Shown: piece by piece, positions 7,817 through 14,631 of the stretch
Position numbering within the stretch: position 1 is the stretch's first letter
Layout of the letters: each line of letters starts with the position of its first letter
Origin: Planctomycetaceae bacterium
Lineage (GTDB): Bacteria > Planctomycetota > Planctomycetia > Planctomycetales > Planctomycetaceae
Assembly: GCA_003503535.1 (NCBI GenBank)
Contig: DOCI01000305.1
Span: 9,469-24,099 of the forward strand
Reading direction: 5' to 3'
Length of the DNA: 14,631 nt
The notes under the pieces: generated by a model
The model's database searches: none
What the model was told of the DNA's origin: nothing
The model's input: only the letters and a program-made list of their open reading frames with translations
Translations under genes and position numbers: made by a program

Positions 7817-9091
7817 ATGCAAATTTTAGGTGTCATTCTGGTTGCTTTGGTTTCTGTACGATTATTGCAGTCGATTATTGCTGCAGTACAAAGTCATTCC
7901 AATGCGAGACATCGTACGCAACGGACTCTCCAATTGCTGGATGAGCAGATTGCGGCGGTTCAGGCACTCCGAGTGCAACGTGAATCTCAGCAGATGCACT
8001 GGAATGGATATCGAAAGTTCAAGTTGAGTAAAAAGATAAAAGAGGCAAGGGATATCTGCTCTTTTTATCTGGTCCCGCACGATGGCAAGCCTCTGCCTCG
8101 ATATCTTCCAGGTCAATTTGTCACCTTCCGCTTTCAAGTGCCAGATCCCAATAAGGGGCAAATGAAATCTGTTGTGCGCTGCTACTCACTCTCGGAAGCC
8201 CCGCGAGAGCAGTATTACCGGATTACGGTCAAACGCGTTCCTCCGCCCGCGAGAACGAATATACCTCCCGGCTTAATTTCTAATTATTTGCACGATCAGG
8301 TTAACGTCGGAGACCTACTGGATTTGCAAGCTCCTCGAGGAGAGTTTTCACTCGATCCTGCCAACAGTAAACCCGTCGTGCTTATTGGCGGTGGTGTTGG
8401 AGTGACACCAGTCCTGAGTATTGCGAATGCCATTCTGGAATCGGAAACTGGTAATGATGTCTGGTTTTTTTACGGTGTCCGTTGCGGCGAAGATCATGCC
8501 ATGCGAGACCATTTGCGACAACTGGAACAGAAGCACGAGAATTTTCACCTGCATGTCCGTTATAGCCAGCCAACAGAGAATGATCTCTGCGAACGCGATT
8601 ATGACACCTCCGGCCACATCGACATTAATTTGATAAAAAGTCTCGTTAAAGTCACCAATCTGGATTTTTACATCTGCGGTCCACCACAAATGATGGACTC
8701 CATCGTAACTGGCTTACGCGACTGGGGAGTTGCTGAAGATCATATCCATCGGGAAGCCTTCGGACGGGCAACACTCAGCAAGGTCGCCAACAAAGACGAG
8801 ACTCAACTTAAGCACGATAAGCTGGATTCGAAAAAAACGCTGTCGATTCAATTCAATCGATCAAACCGAAATTTGACCTGGGATGGATCACACAATTGTC
8901 TGCTGGATCTGGCACTTGAAGCAGGTATCAATATCGACTCAGGCTGTCGTGCAGGCAGTTGTGGTTCCTGTGAGATCGCAGTAAAATCAGGTGAAGTCGG
9001 CTGCAGGGTTGAACCTGGTATCAATATCGATAAAGGTTCCTGCCTCGCCTGTATTTCCTATCCCAAAAGCGAACTCATTCTGGATGCCTGA
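7817..9091 (+). CDS. Membrane-anchored FAD/NAD(P)H oxidoreductase with C-terminal [2Fe-2S] ferredoxin domain
   Basis: The 424-residue protein has an N-terminal hydrophobic helix (about 2-23) acting as a membrane anchor, then a helical, probably coiled-coil linker (28-60). A ferredoxin-NADP reductase-type FAD domain carries the flavin motif RCYSLS (121-126), and PGLISNYLHD (151-160) as in flavohemoglobin and related reductases. The NAD(P)-binding domain shows GGGVGVTP (191-198) and CGPPQMM (287-293). A plant-type [2Fe-2S] domain ends the protein with C377, C382 and C385 (CRAGSCGSC) and C412 in the LAC motif. It should move electrons between cytoplasmic NAD(P)H and one-electron carriers. This domain order matches phthalate-dioxygenase- or Hcr-like reductases, but no oxygenase is nearby, and the anchor plus neighbours point to a membrane electron-transfer complex (inference). 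It is first in the operon; the next gene follows after 73 bases. Confidence 0.92.
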   Translation: MQILGVILVALVSVRLLQSIIAAVQSHSNARHRTQRTLQLLDEQIAAVQALRVQRESQQMHWNGYRKFKLSKKIKEARDICSFYLVPHDGKPLPRYLPGQFVTFRFQVPDPNKGQMKSVVRCYSLSEAPREQYYRITVKRVPPPARTNIPPGLISNYLHDQVNVGDLLDLQAPRGEFSLDPANSKPVVLIGGGVGVTPVLSIANAILESETGNDVWFFYGVRCGEDHAMRDHLRQLEQKHENFHLHVRYSQPTENDLCERDYDTSGHIDINLIKSLVKVTNLDFYICGPPQMMDSIVTGLRDWGVAEDHIHREAFGRATLSKVANKDETQLKHDKLDSKKTLSIQFNRSNRNLTWDGSHNCLLDLALEAGINIDSGCRAGSCGSCEIAVKSGEVGCRVEPGINIDKGSCLACISYPKSELILDA

Positions 9092-9164
9092 CTGATTCCT
9101 TTGACGTAGTATCGATTGACATTGCATCTGAAATCCTTGTTTAACAGCCAAATGGAAACCAATC

Positions 9165-10289
9165 ATGTCCACCACTCAGCCATTTCGTTCATCGGGAAAC
9201 CTACTCTGGTTCGGAGGAATGCTGCTCATGATTTGGAGCAGTGCGACATTGGCCGTTTCGGATGATGAAACGGATTCACCAGATCCGGTTCGCAGTTCAA
9301 CAGGTCATCTCATTACCGATCCCGCAAAAGTTATGGGTGCGGAATCCTGTAAAGAATGTCACAAATCGGAACATGCAGCCTGGTCGGCTTCTATGCATGC
9401 CAGGAATTTTGAGCGAATCGATTCCAGTTCTGGTAAGAAAATTGCAGCCGCCTACGGAAATACAAAGGTCTGCCAAAACTGCCACTCAACTCCACATACA
9501 GAGACCGCTAAATTTGCGGGAGCGGTTGGTGTTTCCTGTGAATCGTGCCACTCTCCTGCTGGCGGTGATGAGGGATGGTTTAAAATCCACTCCGATTACG
9601 GTGGAAAAGATGTTAAGCGAGAAGACGAAACCGAGGAGCATCTCAAAGAACGACTCGCCAAATGCAAAGCAGCTGGTATGGTCCGCCCGGCCGATGCCAA
9701 TATTCTGGCTAAAAACTGTTACTCCTGTCATATCATTGCAGACGAAAAACTTCTGGCGGCTGGTCATAAAACAGGACAAAGCAGTTTCGACCTGATTCCC
9801 TGGATGCAGGGAGAAGTTCGTCACAACTTCCAGGTCGATCAGTCAGTTAATGCAGATTCACCGTCATTGCTCATGGCTCGATACGGTACCACAACCGCAC
9901 AACGGAAACGTAAATTACTGGTCATCGGAAAAATTGTGGAACTGGAAATCTGTCTGCGAAATCTGGCTTCCATAGATGCCGCTAATCTCAACGAAAGCTA
10001 TGCTGGACGTCGCGGATGGGCTGGTCGAGCAGAAGACGCTTACGAATATCTCGATGAGGAAATTGGAGAAGCGGTCGATAACGATCAGGTCAAAGCTGCT
10101 TTGAAAGCTGTCAAAAAAATCGATCTTGGCCGTAAGTTTGAAGATCAACCCGGAGCGAAAGCTGCCGCCGATCAACTCTCGGATATTGTAAAGTCTTTTG
10201 CCGAGGATGCAGATGCAGACGACCTTGCGAAATTGGACAAGTTGGTCGATGATCTCGACAAGCCCAAAGGAACTCCTTATACACCTTAG
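9165..10289 (+). CDS. Exported tetraheme cytochrome c554-like protein (paralog 1)
   Basis: The 374-residue product begins with a signal peptide (hydrophobic 12-30, cleavage after about TLA). Four CxxCH motifs occur at 62-66 (CKECH), 103-107 (CQNCH), 125-129 (CESCH) and 185-189 (CYSCH). The spacing and the EECHKSEHAAW-like start fit the cytochrome c554 / c-prime superfamily, whose type member in Nitrosomonas is a tetraheme carrier accepting electrons from hydroxylamine oxidoreductase. A GEVRHNF motif (216-222) after the fourth heme probably supplies a distal His and is shared with the next gene. The last 150 residues have no heme motif, are helical and acidic, and make the protein much longer than classical c554 (about 210 residues mature). 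It probably shuttles electrons in the periplasm from or to the membrane proteins encoded downstream. The stop TAG is directly followed by the GTG of the next gene. Confidence 0.9.
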   Translation: MSTTQPFRSSGNLLWFGGMLLMIWSSATLAVSDDETDSPDPVRSSTGHLITDPAKVMGAESCKECHKSEHAAWSASMHARNFERIDSSSGKKIAAAYGNTKVCQNCHSTPHTETAKFAGAVGVSCESCHSPAGGDEGWFKIHSDYGGKDVKREDETEEHLKERLAKCKAAGMVRPADANILAKNCYSCHIIADEKLLAAGHKTGQSSFDLIPWMQGEVRHNFQVDQSVNADSPSLLMARYGTTTAQRKRKLLVIGKIVELEICLRNLASIDAANLNESYAGRRGWAGRAEDAYEYLDEEIGEAVDNDQVKAALKAVKKIDLGRKFEDQPGAKAAADQLSDIVKSFAEDADADDLAKLDKLVDDLDKPKGTPYTP

Positions 10290-11534
10290 GTGAAAATGGA
10301 TCGAAAGTATTCTCAAGACTGGGAGTCTCAGGTGGCCGTAAGGAAATTCTTGGGTAATAAAATCAGGATGGTTTCAGCTTTCTGTTGTGGAAGCCTGTTG
10401 TTTATTATCACAGGTTGGATGAACCTGCATGGTGCTGATGACAATCCTCCCTCAACCATCCGGACAGTTTCAACTGAAGTCCGCAGGGAATATCATCGTT
10501 CAAATGATCGTGCATTATTTCTGGGTGCTCGTGCCTGCCTGGACTGCCATCGCTCCGAGTTTGCATCCTGGCTTTCCACAGAACACTTCAACAATACCGT
10601 GAATCGCTTTGAGCTGAATAAAGATACCATCGCCAAAAGATATTTTGAAAAGCATGGTTCACTCGACCGATGTTATCAATGTCATACGGCTCCTAAAGAG
10701 CAACGTTTCGGTCGTAAGTTTGTTGAAACAGGAACCTCCTGCGAGTCCTGTCACGGAGCTTCCGGCGGTGAAGGGGGCTGGTTGAATCGTCATGCCGTTT
10801 ACGGACCTAACACGACTCGCTTGGAGCAGGAAACTTCTCAGCATTTCCAAAGCCGTATCGACTTTTGTGATCAAGCGGGCATGATCCGTCCTGGAAGGCA
10901 ATACCTGATGGCCAAACAGTGTATGAGCTGTCATCTGATTGGTGATCCCGAGTTAATCAGTGAAGAAATTGGCCATCCTGTCGGTTTCGATAAATTTGAA
11001 CTCATTCCCTATTTGAGTGGAGAAGTTCGTCATAATTTCCACCTCAATCAAAGAAATAATGCCAAGGCTCCTACGTTGGATACTTTGCGTCGGGGTTTAT
11101 CTCCTACTCAGCGCCAACGTGTTTACATGATTGTCGAACAACTCGCCCGCATGGAAGTTGCCTTCAATTATCTGGCAAATCTGCAAAATGAAGAAGCGTT
11201 TGAGAATCGCTATGCAGATGACCTGATCGGAATCGTCGAGGATGGTGCCGACTTTCTGGATGAGTATGTTGAAGTCTTGCTGGAACCGGATGATTCCGAT
11301 GTCCCTCCTTTGAATGAAGAAGCTGTCGAATCGTTAACAATCGTACTCGACGAGTTTGAAAAATTCGATGATCTGGATGAGCCAACGCGTGCAGCTGCCG
11401 CAGATTCCGCACGCGTGATTTCTAAAGCCGCCAACCAGTTCATGGCTGCCTTGGGAAATGGCTCGAAGCTCGAAGCACTGGATGTCTTTTTTGAAGATAC
11501 CGGCAATCCCGTTGGGGATGTCCTGCAACCGTAA
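10290..11534 (+). CDS. Exported tetraheme cytochrome c554-like protein (paralog 2)
   Basis: Four CxxCH motifs lie at 83-87 (CLDCH), 128-132 (CYQCH), 151-155 (CESCH) and 211-215 (CMSCH), with GEVRHNF at 244-250. The heme spacing, the GGxGGWxxxH stretch after the third heme and the helical tail align along the whole length with the preceding gene, so this is a diverged tandem duplicate. Start choice is uncertain: GTG 10290 touches the previous stop, ATG 10296 is two codons later with AGGTG only three bases upstream, and ATG 10368 is at residue 27. An upstream start is needed to keep the basic VRKFLGNKIR n-region before the hydrophobic signal core (28-46). The region after residue 260 is heme-free, with a strongly acidic segment (EDGADFLDEYVEVLLEPDDS). 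A role as a second periplasmic carrier is inferred; why two are kept is unknown. The next gene follows after 48 bases. Confidence 0.89.
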   Translation: MKMDRKYSQDWESQVAVRKFLGNKIRMVSAFCCGSLLFIITGWMNLHGADDNPPSTIRTVSTEVRREYHRSNDRALFLGARACLDCHRSEFASWLSTEHFNNTVNRFELNKDTIAKRYFEKHGSLDRCYQCHTAPKEQRFGRKFVETGTSCESCHGASGGEGGWLNRHAVYGPNTTRLEQETSQHFQSRIDFCDQAGMIRPGRQYLMAKQCMSCHLIGDPELISEEIGHPVGFDKFELIPYLSGEVRHNFHLNQRNNAKAPTLDTLRRGLSPTQRQRVYMIVEQLARMEVAFNYLANLQNEEAFENRYADDLIGIVEDGADFLDEYVEVLLEPDDSDVPPLNEEAVESLTIVLDEFEKFDDLDEPTRAAAADSARVISKAANQFMAALGNGSKLEALDVFFEDTGNPVGDVLQP

Positions 11535-11582
11535 ATTACGGAGACGTAAAACGAAGGGAATCCGGAAAGGAAATCGAGCGGA

Positions 11583-13394
11583 ATGAGTGAAGTGAAAATC
11601 AATCGTCTGGAACGCTGGGGAATTCCCTTTTGCGATGAGATGACTGACGAAAATGTTGAATATCTCTTGCAAATGCCGCTGTTTTCCCAAGGGATGATCG
11701 ATCCGGAAAACTTCAATGACCGATTACCGCTTGCAGGCATTCTAAAGAACGATTCCCGTTTGATGAATTGCAAAGAAGGCGAAATTATTATTCGCGAAGG
11801 AGAATGGGGCAATTCTGCTTTTTTCCTGCTTTCCGGTTCTGTCAGAATCATTATCGAGCGAGCCCAAAACAGTATTCCTCCCGAATTACTTGGGCAGCCA
11901 CAAAGAAAACGAAAAAGTGTTCTGGAAATTCTCAAGCAGTGCTTCAATCGAGACTCCGAAAGCGAACAGCGTGATCTTGCTTCATACGCTCCGCAGGCGT
12001 ATTCAGCAAACTTGAAATCGTCACGAATTTATCTCCAGGACTTCGATCAAATTGTCGATTGCTATAAGACCACGCGAATCGATGCCATCGATTTTTTTGG
12101 GGAACAGTCTGCACTCGGCCGCCTCGAACGATCGGCGACGGTTTTTGCCGATGGAGACTGCGAAATCCTCGAGGTTCGCTGGCAGGGAATACGCGATTTG
12201 ATGAATAAAGCCCCCTGGCTCAAAACTCAAATCGACATGCGATTTCGTGCCTACGGCTTATATTCGTTTTTGAAGAATTCGCCGTACTTCGAGCACTTGT
12301 CAATCGACGAAAATGCCACTGAGAATGATCACGAACGTAAAAGATCACTCTCGCAGCATGTATTTAATCATGCCGAACTCAGAACATACGGAAAATACGA
12401 TCAAGTCGATTCGTTTCTCAGTCTGGTCGAACATGGAACGGCTTCCAATCTGGCTCATGAACCTCTCATTGCTCGAGAAGGTGATTATGTCGAGGGTATC
12501 TATATTATTCGTAGCGGAATAGCCCGAGTCAGTCATCGTTATAACAATGGGCATCGTACGATTAGCTACCTCACGCCGGGACACGCTTTCGGTGTTGCTG
12601 AAGTTGTCGAAGGCTGGCGGGACGGCAAACCGACACACCTGTGTCATTCCCTGCGAGCAGTTGGTTATGTCACGGTTGTATTTATCCCCAGTGCGATCTT
12701 TGAGCTGGCAGTTCTCGAAGAGTTGTTTGATCGCCAAAAAAACAAAACAACTTATTCAGGTCTGAAGGGATCGAACACTCCGCAGAATACGACCCATTTG
12801 GACAATGGGCTGATGGAATTTCTGGTGGAAAGACGATTCGTCAACGGCTCAGCGACGATGGTAATTGACCTGGATCGTTGTACTCGCTGTGACGACTGTG
12901 TCCGCGCCTGTGCAGCCACTCACGATCAGAATCCCCGCTTCTTAAGGCAGGGACCAGTGCATGATAAATACATGATCGCCAATGCCTGCATGCATTGTGC
13001 CGATCCGGTTTGTATGATTCAGTGTCCCACAGGCGCCATTCATCGCAATTCTCTGGCAGGCGAGGTCATTGTGAACGATCTCACCTGTATCGGCTGCGGT
13101 TCTTGTGCGAACAACTGCCCATACGATGCGATTCGTATGGTGCAGATACGAGATCAAAATGGAAACCTCGTTTACCCAACTCAAACAAAAAGACGTCAGG
13201 CGGATGGAACCCAGGTTGTCCGTAAATTGACACCCCTGGATCCAGAGTGGCAGCCAATTGAAAAAGCAACCAAATGCGATTTATGTTCCGATCAGATCAC
13301 CGGACCTGCCTGTCAGAACGCCTGCCCGCACGATGCCTTGATCCGACTCGATCTCGGAAGTTATGAAACGGCTGCTCAATGGTTCAAACGATGA
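11583..13394 (+). CDS. Two cyclic-nucleotide-binding-like domains fused to a four-cluster [4Fe-4S] ferredoxin module
   Basis: 603 residues with no signal peptide, so cytoplasmic. The first Crp-like beta-roll runs from about 58 to 205, with GEIIIREGEWGNSAFFLLSG and a phosphate-cassette-like GEQSALGRLERSATV (173-187, including the usual Glu and Arg positions). It is interrupted by an insert of about 60 residues (92-155). The second beta-roll (about 290-380; IAREGDYVEGIYIIRSG, then HAFGVAEVVEG) has a degenerate cassette. The ferredoxin part (425-590) is of the DmsB/NrfC/HybA type with 16 cysteines in four sets: 433, 436, 439, 443; 469, 472, 477, 481; 502, 505, 508, 512; and 565, 568, 577, 581. 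These should hold four [4Fe-4S] clusters. No helix-turn-helix is present, so it is not a Crp-type transcription factor. Such ferredoxin subunits normally wire a catalytic subunit to a membrane quinol or cytochrome subunit; here the sensor domains may gate electron flow. The next gene overlaps its stop by ATGA. Confidence 0.92.
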   Translation: MSEVKINRLERWGIPFCDEMTDENVEYLLQMPLFSQGMIDPENFNDRLPLAGILKNDSRLMNCKEGEIIIREGEWGNSAFFLLSGSVRIIIERAQNSIPPELLGQPQRKRKSVLEILKQCFNRDSESEQRDLASYAPQAYSANLKSSRIYLQDFDQIVDCYKTTRIDAIDFFGEQSALGRLERSATVFADGDCEILEVRWQGIRDLMNKAPWLKTQIDMRFRAYGLYSFLKNSPYFEHLSIDENATENDHERKRSLSQHVFNHAELRTYGKYDQVDSFLSLVEHGTASNLAHEPLIAREGDYVEGIYIIRSGIARVSHRYNNGHRTISYLTPGHAFGVAEVVEGWRDGKPTHLCHSLRAVGYVTVVFIPSAIFELAVLEELFDRQKNKTTYSGLKGSNTPQNTTHLDNGLMEFLVERRFVNGSATMVIDLDRCTRCDDCVRACAATHDQNPRFLRQGPVHDKYMIANACMHCADPVCMIQCPTGAIHRNSLAGEVIVNDLTCIGCGSCANNCPYDAIRMVQIRDQNGNLVYPTQTKRRQADGTQVVRKLTPLDPEWQPIEKATKCDLCSDQITGPACQNACPHDALIRLDLGSYETAAQWFKR

Positions 13395-14215
13395 AGTCTT
13401 TTACGATTCGCCGCACACTCAGTCTCGTTTTTACCCTGCTGGTTGCTGCTGCAATCATTCTGGTCTGGATAATCAAAACGACAACATTAACAGGTTCTTA
13501 CATATCGGGATGGACGCTGTCCGGTATGATCGTGTATCTGTCTCTGTATAATCTCCGAAAAAAGTTACCCTCACTTCCACTCGGAAGTTCCTCACTCTGG
13601 ATGCAGTTTCATATTTATTGCGGATTATTGACTGCTCTTGTCTTTGCAATTCATCTCCAGTTCAATGTTCCAACAGGCATGTTCGAAAGCATACTTGCAA
13701 TCAATTACCTGCTCGTCTTCTTTAGTGGAATCTTTGGATTGTACATCACAAGAACATATCCCAGTCGATTGTCGAATCTGGGAGACGAGGTTTTCTTTGA
13801 ATACATCCCCGTTCTGAAACGAAAACTGCATGATCAGATTGAAATCCTGTCACTCAACTGCAGCTCAAATTCTGGTCAGACAGAAATCCCAGAGTTCTAC
13901 CGCGATAACCTTCGCGCATTCGTTGTAGGACGCCCGGCTGTTCTTTCACATTTACTGGGAAACTCCAGCAGACGCTGGCGAATTGTCTTGCAGGCAGTCA
14001 CTGATCATCGTCGTTACATGAATGAAGATGAACAGCAGATCATGAATGAAATCGAAAAGCTATTGAAGCGAAAATATCAGCTCGATGCTCAATATGTTAT
14101 GCAGGGTGCTCTCAAAGTCTGGTTATTCATACATATCCCGGCAACATACTCGTTACTCATTTTCATGTTTTTCCACAGTTTACTCGTGCATGCCTGGTCG
14201 GGAGGGCTTTCATGA
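13391..14215 (+). CDS. Predicted five-helix di-heme cytochrome b-type membrane protein
   Basis: From ATG 13391, which overlaps the previous stop as ATGA, the product is 274 residues; an earlier ATG at 13379 would add four. Five hydrophobic helices lie near 11-28, 38-55, 72-92, 102-120 and 242-267. Helix 3 has H74 and H88, and helix 5 has H248 and H262 (plus H267); both pairs are H-x13-H. This is the geometry of two stacked bis-His b hemes shared between two helices, as in NOX/ferric-reductase proteins and, with another topology, cytochrome b. Positive residues (RR 7-8, RKK 56-58, R121, KRK 143-145) place the N-terminus and the roughly 120-residue loop between helices 4 and 5 in the cytoplasm. 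There is no fused flavin domain. Inferred role: carry electrons between the cytoplasmic iron-sulfur and flavin partners and the periplasmic cytochromes. Overall similarity to a named family was not recognised, so heme binding rests on the histidine pattern. Confidence 0.78.
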   Translation: MKSFTIRRTLSLVFTLLVAAAIILVWIIKTTTLTGSYISGWTLSGMIVYLSLYNLRKKLPSLPLGSSSLWMQFHIYCGLLTALVFAIHLQFNVPTGMFESILAINYLLVFFSGIFGLYITRTYPSRLSNLGDEVFFEYIPVLKRKLHDQIEILSLNCSSNSGQTEIPEFYRDNLRAFVVGRPAVLSHLLGNSSRRWRIVLQAVTDHRRYMNEDEQQIMNEIEKLLKRKYQLDAQYVMQGALKVWLFIHIPATYSLLIFMFFHSLLVHAWSGGLS

Positions 14216-14631
14216 GTCGGAAAAGATCATGGGAACTGTTCAATACCGCCAAATACCAACACCCTGAAAGCAAATGGAATTGTGGCCATTTAGCAGAAGG
14301 CCATCCTTGTGAAATTGGCCCGAATGCGAAAGGCGAATGCTGCGTACAGAAAATCTGTTCTCCTTATTTCGATGGAAACACATGGCATTGCATTCGACCA
14401 AACGCTTTCGGAGGGAAATGTCATGAAGGACCAATACCGGCAAGTCCGTGTCCTGATAAAAGTGCAACGTGCCCACACATTCCTACTCCTTGCCAGCCAG
14501 TGCGAAGTCTGCGAAGTAAGCGCCGACTGCTCACCGGACTGACCATCGCAATTTCACTTGGTTTTTGCCTTATCATCCTCGGCGGCAGCGGTCGTGGATC
14601 AATTCATAATGTTGTGGATACTTCATCTGTT
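14212..14631 (+). CDS. Cysteine-rich protein with one transmembrane helix, C-terminus cut by window end
   Basis: ATG 14212 overlaps the previous stop (ATGA), and the frame stays open for 140 codons to the window end. Residues 1-94 hold ten cysteines (24, 33, 43, 44, 49, 60, 70, 80, 87, 94) with patterns KWNCG, GHPCEIGPNAKGECC and GGKCHEG. They contain no CxxCH and no standard ferredoxin spacing. A basic stretch (RSLRSKRR, 98-105) precedes a hydrophobic helix (106-125). By the positive-inside rule the cysteine-rich domain is cytoplasmic and the missing remainder periplasmic. The domain may bind zinc or an iron-sulfur cluster; alternatively, if the orientation is reversed, it would be disulfide-rich. 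Position and coupling make it a subunit of the same complex as the cytochrome b. I have a weak impression that similar modules precede periplasmic multiheme cytochrome domains in other bacteria. The family was not firmly recognised. Confidence 0.7.
   Translation, partial: MSRKRSWELFNTAKYQHPESKWNCGHLAEGHPCEIGPNAKGECCVQKICSPYFDGNTWHCIRPNAFGGKCHEGPIPASPCPDKSATCPHIPTPCQPVRSLRSKRRLLTGLTIAISLGFCLIILGGSGRGSIHNVVDTSSV

Noticed and set aside
7817..9091. Annotation as nitric oxide dioxygenase (flavohemoglobin)
   Set aside because: The reductase half resembles flavohemoglobin, but there is no globin domain; the N-terminus is a membrane anchor and a [2Fe-2S] domain is at the C-terminus.
11210..11947. 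245-codon minus-strand frame spanning the junction of the second tetraheme gene and the sensor-ferredoxin gene
   Set aside because: It overlaps two well-supported plus-strand genes, has a Ser-rich low-quality translation and no motif.
11583..13394. Annotation as a Crp/Fnr-family transcription regulator
   Set aside because: No helix-turn-helix follows either beta-roll; the C-terminal output is a 16-cysteine ferredoxin module.
13391..14215. Annotation as a NapC/NrfH-type quinol dehydrogenase or NrfD-like subunit
   Set aside because: It has no CxxCH motif and only five helices, whereas NrfD has eight or more; the H-x13-H pairs point to b hemes instead.

Overview
The window looks like a planctomycete chromosome segment. 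The strongest sign is a leftward pair encoding a DUF1501 protein and a PSCyt1/DUF1549/DUF1553 'planctomycete cytochrome' protein, a pairing that is abundant and close to diagnostic for Planctomycetota. Moderate GC by eye and a perfect 13-bp intergenic palindrome fit a member of the Planctomycetaceae, but the genus is a guess. No tRNA, rRNA, CRISPR array, transposase or phage gene was seen.

Layout. Bases 1-3468 (minus strand) hold the DUF1501 gene, cut by the window start, and the DUF1553 gene. A 150-bp gap with the palindrome follows. Bases 3619-7280 (minus) hold a tight two-gene unit: an exported pentaheme c-type cytochrome with a C-terminal beta-rich domain, and a predicted outer-membrane beta-barrel that starts 8 bases after the cytochrome's stop. 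A gene-free region of about 536 bp (7281-7816) carries candidate divergent promoters and nested inverted repeats. Bases 7817-14631 (plus) hold a compact six-gene operon. Its genes are a membrane-anchored FAD/NAD(P)H/[2Fe-2S] reductase, two paralogous exported tetraheme cytochromes, a cytoplasmic protein fusing two cyclic-nucleotide-binding-like domains to a four-cluster [4Fe-4S] ferredoxin module, a five-helix membrane protein with two H-x13-H pairs (predicted di-heme cytochrome b), and the start of a cysteine-rich protein with one membrane helix that runs off the window end. The last two junctions are ATGA overlaps, so those three proteins are probably made together.

Working model (inference). 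The plus-strand operon encodes a transmembrane electron-transfer complex. NAD(P)H would be oxidised by the flavoprotein, electrons would pass through the ferredoxin module to the two b hemes, and then to the periplasmic tetraheme cytochromes; the reverse direction is also possible. The divergent pentaheme/barrel pair could extend the chain to or across the outer membrane. The most unusual part is the ferredoxin subunit, where Crp-like sensor domains sit on an electron-transfer module instead of a DNA-binding domain. This suggests allosteric control of electron flow by a small ligand. No catalytic (molybdenum, NiFe, copper or heme-catalytic) subunit is visible, so substrate and direction remain unknown.
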